From Mesorhizobium intechi (GTDB taxonomy: Bacteria; Pseudomonadota; Alphaproteobacteria; Rhizobiales; Rhizobiaceae): a DNA stretch of 33,235 nucleotides. This document shows positions 7,951 to 16,884 of the stretch, one piece after another. The stretch's first letter is position 1. Each line of letters opens with the position of its first letter. A model generated the notes under the pieces. The model saw nothing but the letters and a program-made list of their open reading frames with translations, had not been told where the DNA came from and ran no database searches. The position numbers and the translations under genes were made by a program. Location of the stretch: assembly GCF_002879535.1 (NCBI RefSeq), contig NZ_PNOT02000020.1:1-33235 (forward strand), read 5' to 3'.

Positions 7951-9936
7951 TTAGCCGACCACCCGCAGGTTCGACAGTTCGTTGCCGATTTCCTTGAAGT
8001 CGTTCGCCAGGCTGGCACCGGTCGCATTCCAGAACAGCTTCGCCGGTTTGCTCGGATCCGTCGGGTCCTTGCGGAAGCGCGAGTCCGACGAGCAGGATTT
8101 CAGTGCGTCGATCGCCAGCTTGTCGCTGGCCTTGGTCGTCGACAGGTCGAGCGCCACCGTCATCACCATGATGTTGGCCGCCTTGGCGTTGTTGCAAAGC
8201 GTTGCCATCTGCTCGTTGAGCGCATTGGTGTAGTTGCCGTTCGAATAGTCGAACTGACCGATGGCGCCCGATGTGCCCATGAACATGCGGCCGACCGAGG
8301 TGCCGTTGTAGCCGGGGTTGAGATAGCCGTAGGACGCATAGGTCGATTTCGAATTGGCGGGGTCCGAATAGCCCAGCGACGACGGGGTATAGTAGGTGTT
8401 GGCGCCGTCGGTCAGCACGATCACCACCTTGTCGTTGCCTTTTTCCGTTTCCAGGCGCCCCTGCGTGAACGGCTCGCCGCTTGAGACCACCCGCCAGCCC
8501 CACGCCAAGCCCTCGGGAACATTGGTGCCGCCATTCGGCTGCATCAGGTCGATCGCCGCCTTGATCGAGGTCGCCCCATCGGCGGCACTCACATCGGTCA
8601 GTGGTGTGATCGGGTTGGTGGTGCAGCTGTAGTTCGGGCCGTTGCCGGCGGGCAGCGCGGGCGCATCGATCGGCCGCGGCTGGAAATATTTGGCCATGTT
8701 GCGCAACCGCGCTTGACCGGTGCTGCTCGTGGGATCGTCATTCCACCAGCTGTTCACCGCGCCGTAGGTCACCGGGGCGGCTTCGTCGGGGTCCTGCGTG
8801 AGCTTCCAGTGATTGCCGGGCTCGTCCGGGGCGAACATCGGCACGAACATCGTTGCCGGGTCGCCGACGCCTATGCCGGTGTTGGCCGAGCCGCCGGACG
8901 GCGAAGCGTCGTTGACATTGTAGGGATAGGGCCGGGCCTCCACGCAACCTTGCCAGCTGGCGAACGGACCGTATGAATCGACGTAGTCATATTCGTCGTG
9001 GCTGCGTTTGCAGGTGTTGTTCGAATTGTACTCGTCGCAAACCACCCGCTTGCTGTTGACGACACGCTCGTGATTGGTGACGACCTTCATGTCCCGGTAG
9101 AGGGAAAACCGGGTCAGTATCTGCCCTTCCTCGCTACCCCAGCCCGTGCCGCGTTTGTGCCAGATGCCGTTGGTCTGCTGGGCATATTTGTTGGCCGCGT
9201 TCAGCGTGGACCAGTCGAAATTCTCGTTCGACACCGGCGACAGGCCCTCCGTGTCCATCCACGAGGCGTTGCCGTTGGCGGGGCCGACATTGACCGAAGC
9301 GGCAAAGGGCACGAGGCCGAACTGCACCGGCTTGTCGACCTGCTTGATCATGACCGCCTGCTGCGCCAGCGTGTCGACCAGCTGCTTGGACGCGGTCTTG
9401 AGAAGATCGATGCGCTTTTGGCCCGAGCCCGTGCCGAGCGTGGTCATCGATCCGGAATTGTCGAGCACCAGGGCAACTTCGAGCGTGTTCTTCAACCGTA
9501 CCTGAGAGGTGACGCTGAAGTTGATCTTCTGGTTCGCATCGGTTGCCGATTTGCCGACGAGTTGAGCGAAGGCAGGATAGAAATAGGGCTTGTAGGCAAG
9601 CTGCGCCGTCATCGTGAGCAGGCCGCCGCCGCTGGTGTTGCTGGGCAAGGTGACGTTGAGCGTCGCGCTGGCCGGATCGATATCGTTCAGGTTGGCATTG
9701 AAGAAGTCGAGCGCATAGGCTTTCAACTGGTCGTCGGTCGCGCCTTCCGTCAGCCGGCGCGCCGTCGCGAAGTTGGCGGCGTCGAGCGCATTCGTCACCG
9801 TCTGCTTTTCGCGGTTCATTTCCGTAAAGTCGACCGCGATCGCCAGGCCGCCCATCAGCGGCACCATCGCCACGACAGTCATAAGAGCATAGTTGCCGCG
9901 CCTATCGCGGCGGAACTTGCACCAAAGTTCATGCAT
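7951..9936 (-). CDS. TadG-like protein with von Willebrand A domain (copy 1)
   Basis: 661 residues. A short basic cytosolic tail (FRRDRRGNYALMT) precedes one TM segment (about 20-37) ending in VDFTEM, the TadE/G-type anchor. The outer part has a long vWA domain with the MIDAS motif LVLDNSGSM (Asp159, Ser161, Ser163) and the later VIVLTDGANTYYT strand that carries the third metal-site Asp. A large insertion of about 230 residues with Trp, Asn and Cys pairs lies between them. The C-terminus (ANDFKEIGNELSNLRVV) matches the neighbouring paralog closely. The ATG at 9936 starts just before the basic tail; an upstream GTG at 9987 would add 17 residues with no better site. Probable surface adhesion or pilus-associated protein. 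Confidence 0.9.
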   Translation of the reverse strand: MHELWCKFRRDRRGNYALMTVVAMVPLMGGLAIAVDFTEMNREKQTVTNALDAANFATARRLTEGATDDQLKAYALDFFNANLNDIDPASATLNVTLPSNTSGGGLLTMTAQLAYKPYFYPAFAQLVGKSATDANQKINFSVTSQVRLKNTLEVALVLDNSGSMTTLGTGSGQKRIDLLKTASKQLVDTLAQQAVMIKQVDKPVQFGLVPFAASVNVGPANGNASWMDTEGLSPVSNENFDWSTLNAANKYAQQTNGIWHKRGTGWGSEEGQILTRFSLYRDMKVVTNHERVVNSKRVVCDEYNSNNTCKRSHDEYDYVDSYGPFASWQGCVEARPYPYNVNDASPSGGSANTGIGVGDPATMFVPMFAPDEPGNHWKLTQDPDEAAPVTYGAVNSWWNDDPTSSTGQARLRNMAKYFQPRPIDAPALPAGNGPNYSCTTNPITPLTDVSAADGATSIKAAIDLMQPNGGTNVPEGLAWGWRVVSSGEPFTQGRLETEKGNDKVVIVLTDGANTYYTPSSLGYSDPANSKSTYASYGYLNPGYNGTSVGRMFMGTSGAIGQFDYSNGNYTNALNEQMATLCNNAKAANIMVMTVALDLSTTKASDKLAIDALKSCSSDSRFRKDPTDPSKPAKLFWNATGASLANDFKEIGNELSNLRVVG

Positions 9937-10090
9937 GACTTGCAGCGGCCCCCGCCGGCGGATTCTCGGTTGACGCCAGCTTTCCACAGAACGCTGAAGG
10001 ACGGGTTTGGGAAACCGCTCTATTGCTTGGTCGGCGCTTCACCAAGCGCTAACCAATGCAAGCCTGCACCCCGATCCAGTCCAAAAGCAA

Positions 10091-10114
10091 AACGCCCTGC
10101 CAGGGCAGGGCGTT
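10091..10114 (-). terminator. Rho-independent terminator of the second vWA gene
   Basis: AACGCCCTGC (10091-10100) and GCAGGGCGTT (10105-10114) form a perfect 10-bp stem around a 4-base loop. On the minus strand the stem is followed by TTTGCTTTTGG, a T-rich tail. It lies 20 bases after the stop of the gene at 10134-12053 and before the start of copy 1, so the two vWA genes probably have separate transcripts or only partial read-through. Confidence 0.88.
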
Positions 10115-10133
10115 CGCAAGGGGAACCTGCCGA

Positions 10134-12053
10134 TCAGCTGACGATGCGCAGGTTGGACAGTTCGTTGCCGATCGCCTTGAAATCATCGGAGAGTGTCGCT
10201 CCGGTCGAATTCCAGAACAGTTTCATCGGCTTGCTCGAATCGGCCGGATCCTTGCTGAAACGGGAATCCGACGAGCAGGCCTTCAGCGCATCCATTTGCG
10301 TTTTTTCCGCCGTGTTGCTGGCGTCTAGGTCGAGCGCAATGGTCATGACCATGATGTTGGCAGCCTTGGCGTTGTTGCACAGCGTGGTGAAATACTCGTT
10401 CATCGCCTTGGTGTAGTTGGTGTTGGAATAGTCGTCCTTGGCAACATTGGTGCTGGTGCCCAGGAATATGCGCCCGTTGCTGTATGTGTTGTTGTATGGT
10501 TTGACGTAGCCAAGGGACGAGTAGATGGCTTTCGCGCCGGCCAGATCGTTGCCGCCGTAAGCCCAGTTGGGTCCTGAATAGGTCTGCGCCGTCACCGACG
10601 TCGGCGTGTAATATGTGTTTGCGCCGTCGGTCAGGACGATCAGAACCTTGTCGTTGCCTCTTTCCGTCTCGGCCCTGCCCTCGGTGAAGGGAGCCGTGCT
10701 GGAAAGGGTCCGCCAGCCCCAGGCCATGCCTTCCGGCACATTGGTGGCGCCATCGGCGGCCATGGAGTCGATCGCGGCTTTTACAGAGTTCGCTCCGGTC
10801 GTCGTGGAAACGTCGGTCAGAGGCGTGATGGCCGTGGTGCTGCAACTCGTATTGGGGCCGGCATCCATGCCATAGGCCGGCGTAATCGTGTTGCCCGGAT
10901 CGGCGAAATATTTCGGCATGAAGCGTTGACGTTCCGCGCTGGTGCTGTTGCCGGGCGTGGTGTCGGTACGCCAATTGTTGTTCGCGGGACGGCTGTTGCT
11001 ATCGGTGAGATCGGTTTCATCGGGTGCGAACATGGGCACGAACAAGGTCGCGGGCGTCCCGGTGGAAGCTGGCGTATCCTGGATATTGTACGGGTAAGGA
11101 CGGGATTCCACACACCCGCCCCAACTGGCGACCGCGCCATAGGTGTATGTCGCATTCGATCTGCAACTGCCGTCCCAATTCTTCGAACTGCAATCCGAAA
11201 CCCGCTTCATCTGGTTGTAGATGGAGAACCGGGTCAACGGCAGGTCTTTCTGGGTAGCGTCCCAACCGCTGCCTTTCGCGTACCAGACGCCGGCTATGTT
11301 CTGGGCATACTTGGTGGACGAATAAGAAGAACTCATGGTCGTCCAGTCGAAATTCTCATGATGGATCGGCGAGATGCCGGTCGTGTCCATCCACGTCGCC
11401 GAGGCATTGGCAGGACCGACGTTGACCGATGCGGCGAAGGGAACCAGGCTGAACTGGACCGGTTTGGTGACCTGCTTCATCATCTGCGCCTGACCGGCCA
11501 ACTGATCGACCAACTGCTTGGCGGCACTCTTGAGGAGGTCGAACCGTACCTTGTTGGACCCTTTGCCCAGTTCCGTCATCGAGCCGGAATTGTCGAGCAC
11601 CAGCGATACTTCCAGCGTATTTTTCAGGCGTACTTCCGAGCATGCGTCGAAGCTGATGTCGCTGTTGGTCGCGCTGCCGCCAATCAGCATTTTTGCGGTC
11701 GGCAGGAAGTAGGGCTTGTAGGTCAAGGTGCTGCAGAGCTTCAAGGTGCCGCCGCCCGTGTTGTTGTTGGGCAGCGTCACGGCCAGCGCCGTGTTGGCCG
11801 GATTGACATGCGAGAGATTGGCTTCGAAGAAATTCTTGGCGTAGGTCTTGGCATCGGCGTCGGTGGCCCCTGCAACGATCTGCTGGGCAGTGGCGACGCC
11901 GGCCGCGTCGAGGGCGTTCAGGGTGTTTTGTCGCTGACGCGTCATTTCGGTGTAATCTATGCCGATCGCCAGTCCACCCATGAGCGGTACCATCGCGACG
12001 ACAGTCATGAGCGCGTAATTGCCACGCCGATCGCTTCCGAATCTCCGGATCAT
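10134..12053 (-). CDS. TadG-like protein with von Willebrand A domain (copy 2)
   Basis: 639-residue paralog of the preceding gene. The N-terminal anchor (DRRGNYALMTVVAMVPLMGG) is identical over that stretch. The MIDAS motif LVLDNSGSM gives Asp154, Ser156 and Ser158, and IVLTDGANTYYTP follows near residue 470. The insertion between them differs in length and sequence from copy 1. Two cysteines (LKLCSTL and FDACSEV) in the pre-vWA region are absent from copy 1 and may form a disulfide. ATG at 12053 is the only sensible start. The upstream intergenic region is AT-rich near 12085-12135 and may hold the promoter. No Tad secretion genes are present in the window, so its export or assembly partner is unknown. 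Confidence 0.9.
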   Translation of the reverse strand: MIRRFGSDRRGNYALMTVVAMVPLMGGLAIGIDYTEMTRQRQNTLNALDAAGVATAQQIVAGATDADAKTYAKNFFEANLSHVNPANTALAVTLPNNNTGGGTLKLCSTLTYKPYFLPTAKMLIGGSATNSDISFDACSEVRLKNTLEVSLVLDNSGSMTELGKGSNKVRFDLLKSAAKQLVDQLAGQAQMMKQVTKPVQFSLVPFAASVNVGPANASATWMDTTGISPIHHENFDWTTMSSSYSSTKYAQNIAGVWYAKGSGWDATQKDLPLTRFSIYNQMKRVSDCSSKNWDGSCRSNATYTYGAVASWGGCVESRPYPYNIQDTPASTGTPATLFVPMFAPDETDLTDSNSRPANNNWRTDTTPGNSTSAERQRFMPKYFADPGNTITPAYGMDAGPNTSCSTTAITPLTDVSTTTGANSVKAAIDSMAADGATNVPEGMAWGWRTLSSTAPFTEGRAETERGNDKVLIVLTDGANTYYTPTSVTAQTYSGPNWAYGGNDLAGAKAIYSSLGYVKPYNNTYSNGRIFLGTSTNVAKDDYSNTNYTKAMNEYFTTLCNNAKAANIMVMTIALDLDASNTAEKTQMDALKACSSDSRFSKDPADSSKPMKLFWNSTGATLSDDFKAIGNELSNLRIVS

Positions 12054-12348
12054 TGTTCCAAAATACCCCCGCCAAATCGATAATCGGTAAGGATGGTGGC
12101 ATAAATCGTTAAATTTCAGGTTGCCTTAATATGTCCAAGGTCGAGCCGCCTTTTCAACGCGCGTTAACCAAACGCTGTCCGCGAGTGGCTTGGGTGCCAA
12201 CGGATGGCGCTGTTTGGCGCATCGAGGCGCCTTCGCGTCGATCTCCAGGTGAAAGCTGGTGACAGCACGGATCGGTTCGGATAATTCGAACCCGCTGCGG
12301 CGAACCGTCGGCCGCCGCACTCGCAACGCTCATATTGAAGGAAACGGC

Positions 12349-13209
12349 ATGGCGGATCCGCCTGACATCGTCGGCTCGCTCGAAGACATCTCAAAAGCCT
12401 ATTCGGCAATTCTTTGCGATGTCTGGGGCGTGGTGCACAATGGCGAATGGCATTTCCCGGCGGCTGCAGCGGCGCTGGCCGGGGCAAGGGCAGCCGGCAT
12501 TCCCGTTGTTCTCATCACCAATTCGCCCCGCCGCAGCGCCGATGTCGTGGCTCAGATGAGTGTGATCGGCGTTCCACTGTCGGCTTACGACCGTGTGGTC
12601 ACCTCGGGCGACGTCACCCGCGACCTGATCGCGGAAGGCCCACGCAAGATATTCCATATCGGCGCCGACCGCGACCTGACCCTCTATGACGGCCTCGATG
12701 TCGACCTCGTCGAGGAAGTCGAGGCCGCCGGTGTCGTATGCACCGGGCTGTTCGACGACGAGGTCGAGAAGCCTCAGGATTATGCCGACCTTCTGCGCCG
12801 ATTGCGTGCCAGGAACCTGCCCTTCATCTGCGCCAATCCCGATATCATGGTGGAGCGCGGCGAACGTATCATCTGGTGCGCCGGCGCGCTGGCGCGCGAC
12901 TATGCCCAACTCGGCGGGCGTACGCTGATTGCGGGAAAGCCCTACGCGCCGATCTACGACCTTGCGATGAAGGAGGTGGCGGAGGTGCTTGGCCGGCCGG
13001 TCGAGCGTCATCGGGTACTGGCCATCGGCGATGGGGTGATGACCGATGTGAAAGGGGCGGCCGACAATGGTTTCGACGTTCTCTATGTCTCCGGCGGCAT
13101 CCATGCCCGCGACTACGGCGATGCATCCCGGCCGGATCCGGCCAAGCTCGGGCTCTTCCTGGAGCGGCACGGCTACCGTCCGGTGGCCGTCATGGTCAGA
13201 CTGCAGTAG
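12349..13209 (+). CDS. TIGR01459-type class IIA HAD-like hydrolase
   Basis: 286-residue HAD-superfamily protein. Motif I is CDVWGVVHNG with the nucleophile at Asp24; the second motif residue is Trp26 rather than Asp, a feature I associate with this alphaproteobacterial group and one that makes ordinary phosphatase chemistry uncertain. LITNSPRR supplies motif II, a lysine in LIAGKPYAPIY motif III, and AIGDGVMTDVKGA the metal-binding motif IV. The start at 12349 follows GAAGGA with six bases of spacing; an upstream in-frame extension to 12259 has no site. ribF begins six bases after its stop, so the two are very likely cotranscribed, which hints at a flavin-related or housekeeping role (inference). 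The 295 bases upstream hold no gene. Confidence 0.93.
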   Translation: MADPPDIVGSLEDISKAYSAILCDVWGVVHNGEWHFPAAAAALAGARAAGIPVVLITNSPRRSADVVAQMSVIGVPLSAYDRVVTSGDVTRDLIAEGPRKIFHIGADRDLTLYDGLDVDLVEEVEAAGVVCTGLFDDEVEKPQDYADLLRRLRARNLPFICANPDIMVERGERIIWCAGALARDYAQLGGRTLIAGKPYAPIYDLAMKEVAEVLGRPVERHRVLAIGDGVMTDVKGAADNGFDVLYVSGGIHARDYGDASRPDPAKLGLFLERHGYRPVAVMVRLQ

Positions 13210-13215
13210 GTAGCG

Positions 13216-14196
13216 ATGGTTGGCTTCCAGCATCTCACCGCGACCGGGCCGCTGCCCGCCGATCTGCGTGGCGGCGTTGTCGCGATCGGCAACTTCGATG
13301 GCGTCCACCGTGGTCATCAAGCGGTGCTCGAGCGGGCGTTGGCCGAGGCTCTGCGGCGTGACGTGCCAGCCCTCGTGCTGAGCTTCGAACCGCACCCGCG
13401 AAAGGTCTTCAGGCCCGACATGCCGCTGTTCGTGCTGACACCGCCGCCGATGAAGGCGCGGCTTTTGTCCATGCTGGGCTTTGCCGCGCTCGTCGAGCAG
13501 CCGTTCACGCGCGACTTCGCCGCGCTGTCGGCGGCAGCCTTCGTCACCGACGTGCTGGAGAGGACGCTCGGCATCACCCACGCCGTGACCGGTTTCGATT
13601 TCCATTTCGGCAAGGACCGCCAGGGCGGACCGGCCTATCTGATGGCAGCCGGCGAACGCCATGGCTTTGGCGTCACGCTCGTCGACGCTTTTCGCGACGA
13701 GGGCGCCGAGGTGGTTTCGTCGAGCCGGATCCGGGCCCTGCTCGGCGATGGCGAGGTAGTCGAGGCCGCCGGTCTGCTCGGCTATCGCTTCACGGTCGAG
13801 GCCGAAGTGATCGGCGGCCAGCGGCTCGGCCGCACGCTCGGCTTTCCCACCGCCAATATGAGGCTTTCACCGGAAGCGACCCTGAAGGAAGGGATCTATG
13901 CCGTCCGCTTCCGCCGCGCCGACGGCACGCTGCATGACGGCGTCGCCAGCTTCGGCCGCCGCCCGACCGTCGACGACAATGGCGCGCCGCTTCTGGAAAC
14001 CTTCCTCTTCGATTTTTCCGGCGATCTCTACGGCGAGACCTGCGAGGTCTCGTTCTTCGGCTTCCTGCGCAGCGAGATCAAATTCGACGGCCTCGATGCA
14101 TTGGTGGTGCAGATGAAGCGCGATGAGGCCGAAGCCCGCGCGCTTCTTGCCGGCGTCAGGCCGCTTTCACAGCTCGACGCGGCCATTGCGTTCTAA
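13216..14196 (+). CDS. ribF: Bifunctional riboflavin kinase / FAD synthetase
   Basis: Converts riboflavin to FMN and then to FAD in the cytosol. 326 residues, the normal length. The N-terminal nucleotidyltransferase domain has GNFDGVHRGHQ (HxGH at 31-34) and the later SSSRIRALL motif. The C-terminal riboflavin-kinase domain starts near residue 195, with QRLGRTLGFPTANM as its flavin- and ATP-binding segment, GIYAV, and the downstream catalytic Glu in LETFLFDF. It follows the HAD gene by six bases and is closed by a palindromic repeat shared with the convergent hdeD-like gene. No FMN riboswitch is visible upstream of the pair. Confidence 0.97.
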   Translation: MVGFQHLTATGPLPADLRGGVVAIGNFDGVHRGHQAVLERALAEALRRDVPALVLSFEPHPRKVFRPDMPLFVLTPPPMKARLLSMLGFAALVEQPFTRDFAALSAAAFVTDVLERTLGITHAVTGFDFHFGKDRQGGPAYLMAAGERHGFGVTLVDAFRDEGAEVVSSSRIRALLGDGEVVEAAGLLGYRFTVEAEVIGGQRLGRTLGFPTANMRLSPEATLKEGIYAVRFRRADGTLHDGVASFGRRPTVDDNGAPLLETFLFDFSGDLYGETCEVSFFGFLRSEIKFDGLDALVVQMKRDEAEARALLAGVRPLSQLDAAIAF

Positions 14197-14262
14197 AGCA
14201 TGATCCCGAAAAGCGGATACCGGTTTTCTCGGACAACCGGCTTGTCCAAAGATCATGCTCAG
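14195..14262 (+). repeat. Rhizobial intergenic palindromic repeat
   Basis: AAAGCATGATCCCGAAAAGC starts the element and AGATCATGCT near 14250-14259 closes it in inverted orientation, with CCGGTTTTCT and the hairpin arms ACAACCGG/CCGGTTTT between. This is the type of intergenic palindrome (RIME-like) found in many copies in rhizobial genomes. It overlaps the last two bases of ribF and separates it from the convergent HdeD-like gene, where it could serve as a two-way terminator. Confidence 0.8.
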
Positions 14263-14269
14263 CAAGATC

Positions 14270-14824
14270 CTACTTTTTCAGCGCCAGGCCGACCGCAATG
14301 AAGGTCCAGCCCTGGAAGATCAGGTCGATCGCCAGGAACAGTCCGAGCACCCACAGGCTGTTGACCGGCCAACCCATGGCGATGATCAGGCCGGCAAGCA
14401 CGCTGACGAGGCCTGCCGCGACGATCCAGCCCCAGCCCTGTTCCGGACGGTGGCTGTAACCGACCCAGGCCCGCAGCCCGCCGGAAGCGACGAGCGCAAC
14501 GGCCAGCAGGAAGGTCAGCACCGCCGAGGCCAGCAGCGGATTGTCGAAGGCGAAAAATCCGGCGACCGCGTAAAGCAGCCCGCTGAGCAGCCAGTAGAAG
14601 AACCGGCTCCAGGTCTTGACCCCGAAGGCATGCATGATCTCGATGATGCCGGCCACCAGCATCAGCCAGCCGACGACATAGACGGAAGCCACGGTGGCGA
14701 TGAACAGATTGCCGAAAGCAATGCCGCCGAGGATCAGCAGCACCACGCCTAGGCCGACAAACCATCCCCATTTTTCCCGCGTCTGGCCGATCGCGTTCTT
14801 CAGTGTATCGCCGTGCAAGGTCAT
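14270..14824 (-). CDS. HdeD-family (DUF308) membrane protein
   Basis: 184-residue inner-membrane protein with six hydrophobic segments arranged as three repeated pairs: GWFVGLGVVLLILGGIAFGN, then VYVVGWLMLVAGIIEI, YWLLSGLLYAVAGFFAF and so on. The pattern and the length match the HdeD/DUF308 family, named for the E. coli acid-resistance membrane protein. A role in acid or envelope stress is family knowledge, not shown here. It is divergent from the AcpA-like gene across 143 bases and converges on ribF. Confidence 0.93.
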   Translation of the reverse strand: MTLHGDTLKNAIGQTREKWGWFVGLGVVLLILGGIAFGNLFIATVASVYVVGWLMLVAGIIEIMHAFGVKTWSRFFYWLLSGLLYAVAGFFAFDNPLLASAVLTFLLAVALVASGGLRAWVGYSHRPEQGWGWIVAAGLVSVLAGLIIAMGWPVNSLWVLGLFLAIDLIFQGWTFIAVGLALKK

Positions 14825-14967
14825 GATCCATCTCCCTCCACATCTGGCCGCGCATCCTGCGGTTGAAAGGAAGGTAATCCCAATGGCACTACCCGTCCAG
14901 CACGGTGGCTATTGCAATGGCGCGGCGAAGCTGATGTCATCCCGCTTTGCATCAGGGAGGCATGACA

Positions 14968-16518
14968 ATGAAGCGATCCCATGGGCTCGCCCTGTTTTCC
15001 TCAACTCTCGCCCTGTTCGCTGCCACTGCGGGTTCCGCATTCGCAGCGCAGCCCGGCGATCCGCCGGATGGCATCACAAAGATAGAAACGGTGGTTGTCA
15101 TCTTCGCCGAGAACCGCGCTTTCGACAATCTCTATGGCCATTTTCCCGGCGCCGAAGGCATCGACAAGGCCAGCCAGGAAAGCCTGCAGCAGCGTGACCG
15201 TGACGGCTCGGTGTTGTCCGAACTGCCGCCAGTGTGGGACGGGCTGACCGCCAAGGGCGTCACGCCGCCGGTGACGCAAGCGATGACCGAGCACCTTCCA
15301 AACGCGCCGTTCACCGTGAACGACGCGAAGGGTTTCAACGTGCCGCTCAGCGTCACAACGCACGATCTCTGGCATCGCTACTACCAGAACCAGATGCAGA
15401 TCAACGGCGGCAAGAACGACATGTTCGTTGCCTGGGCCGATTCAGGCGCCATGCCGATGAGCAACTGGGATGCCTCCAAGACCGACATGTGGGCCGTCGC
15501 GCAGAAATACGTGCTGGCCGATCATTTCTTCATGGGCGGGTTCGGCGGCTCGTTTTTCAACCACCAATGGCTGATCTGCGCTTGCGCGCCTTACTACGCC
15601 GATGCCGACAAGAGCCCGGCCAAACCGTCGATTTCGGTGACGGATGAGAGCGGCACGGCGCTGAAGATCGCCGACAATTCGCCGAAATCGGCGCGCGACG
15701 GCATTCCGAAATTCGTCTCCGATGGCAATCTGACGCCGGACTTCTACGCGGTGAACACGATGCAGCCGCCTTACCAACCGAGCGGCAACGATCCCGCGCA
15801 TGGCGGCGATCCGCTCTTCGCGGATGCGGCCAAGCCCACCACGCTGCCGCCCCAGACGGAGCCGACCATCGGCGACATGCTCAGCCTCAAGCACATCACC
15901 TGGGCATGGTATTCGGGCGCCTGGCAGTACACGCTCGACCACGGCAACAACTCGCCGGTTCCGAATTTCCAGTACCACCACCAACCGTTCAACTATTATG
16001 CCAATTACGCGCCGGGCACCGAAGCCAGGCGCGAGCATTTGCGCGACGGTGGGCTGGGCGGCGTCAGCTTCATCCAGGCGATCGACGACGGCGCCCTGCC
16101 ACAGGTGTCCTTCTACAAGCCCCAGGGCAATCTGAACGAGCATTCCGGCTATGCCGACATCGAGGCTGGAGATCGCCATATCGCCGACGTCGTCGCCCAT
16201 CTGGAAAAAAGCCCGCAATGGCCGCATATGCTGGTCGTCGTTACCTATGACGAGAATGGCGGCATCTGGGATCACGTCCCTCCGCCCAAGGGCGACCGCT
16301 GGGGGCCGGGCACACGCGTCCCCGCCATCATCGTTTCGCCCTTCGCCAAGCGCGGCTATGTCGATCAGACGCCCTATGACACGACTTCGATCCTGCGCTT
16401 CATCACCGAGCGTTTCGAACTGCCGGTGCTGCACGGAATCGTGGTTCGCGACCGGGCCGTCGCCGCGCATGGCGAACCGCCGCTCGGTGATCTTACCGCC
16501 GGACTCGACCTCAATTGA
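14968..16518 (+). CDS. AcpA-like secreted phosphatase / phospholipase C family
   Basis: 516-residue exported phosphoesterase. A Sec-type signal peptide (LALFSSTLALFAATAGSAFA) ends near residue 27. Motifs match the acid phosphatase AcpA / phosphoesterase family: VVVIFAENRAFDNLYG (metal-binding Glu48 and Asn49), GGFGGSFFNHQW with the probable nucleophile Ser195, then HSGYADIEAGDRHIAD, VVVTYDENGGIWDHV and GPGTRVPAIIVSPFA. These supply the usual Asp/His/Glu metal ligands. The start at 14968 lies seven bases after GGGAGG (14955-14960). Expected to act in the periplasm or outside the cell on phosphate esters or phospholipids; the substrate is not predictable. A 70-codon gene follows after 23 bases. 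Confidence 0.94.
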   Translation: MKRSHGLALFSSTLALFAATAGSAFAAQPGDPPDGITKIETVVVIFAENRAFDNLYGHFPGAEGIDKASQESLQQRDRDGSVLSELPPVWDGLTAKGVTPPVTQAMTEHLPNAPFTVNDAKGFNVPLSVTTHDLWHRYYQNQMQINGGKNDMFVAWADSGAMPMSNWDASKTDMWAVAQKYVLADHFFMGGFGGSFFNHQWLICACAPYYADADKSPAKPSISVTDESGTALKIADNSPKSARDGIPKFVSDGNLTPDFYAVNTMQPPYQPSGNDPAHGGDPLFADAAKPTTLPPQTEPTIGDMLSLKHITWAWYSGAWQYTLDHGNNSPVPNFQYHHQPFNYYANYAPGTEARREHLRDGGLGGVSFIQAIDDGALPQVSFYKPQGNLNEHSGYADIEAGDRHIADVVAHLEKSPQWPHMLVVVTYDENGGIWDHVPPPKGDRWGPGTRVPAIIVSPFAKRGYVDQTPYDTTSILRFITERFELPVLHGIVVRDRAVAAHGEPPLGDLTAGLDLN

Positions 16519-16541
16519 AGGCCCGTGTCCGGAGGAAAACG

Positions 16542-16754
16542 ATGAATGCTGACGGGATCGTCGCCCTTGTCACCGCTGCCGGCATCGAGCTTACCGACCG
16601 CCGCCGTAACGCCAAGGGCGACGGCTGGTCGCTAAGCTTTGCCAACGGTGCGACGGTGGAGGTGGGTGACGACGGATCGGCGCGCATCGCCGGCAAGGGC
16701 AGCAAGGCCGTGAGAGGGCTGCTGGACATGCCGCCCGCGCCGCGCCGCGCCTGA
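16542..16754 (+). CDS. Small conserved-looking protein of unknown function
   Basis: 70 residues, soluble and without a signal peptide. Start at 16542 is supported by a strong GGAGG (16531-16535) with six bases of spacing. The middle (GWSLSFANGATVEVGDDGSARIAGKGSKAV) reads as alternating short beta strands with glycine turns. It follows the AcpA-like gene by 23 bases on the same strand and is probably cotranscribed. I do not recognise a family. That it is a real gene rests on the ribosome-binding site and the normal amino-acid composition. Confidence 0.65.
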   Translation: MNADGIVALVTAAGIELTDRRRNAKGDGWSLSFANGATVEVGDDGSARIAGKGSKAVRGLLDMPPAPRRA

Positions 16755-16884
16755 TTCGGCGCGACCCGGCACAAGGTTGGCCGACACAACTGTTACGGAT
16801 GTTAAGTCAAATTTTACCGAACTGGCGCCATGGCTTGAGCGATGCCGGGTGTTTGTTCCGGCGTGTTTCGCGTATGGGGTATCG

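Noticed and set aside
8998..10416. Long plus-strand frame opposite the first vWA gene
   Set aside because: The minus strand encodes the MIDAS motif and membrane anchor; the plus product is Arg/Gly/Val-rich filler.
7951..12053. The vWA pair as a ternary or chaperone-type vWA defence system
   Set aside because: Both proteins have TadG-type membrane anchors and exported vWA domains, and no kinase, phosphatase or effector gene accompanies them.
12054..12348. CtrA-type sites (TTAA with spaced TTAAC) between the vWA and HAD genes
   Set aside because: TTAA and GTTAAC half-sites occur, but not at the 7-base spacing of the consensus.
13216..14196. FMN riboswitch controlling ribF
   Set aside because: ribF starts six bases after the HAD gene, and no RFN-like conserved segments are visible upstream of the pair.
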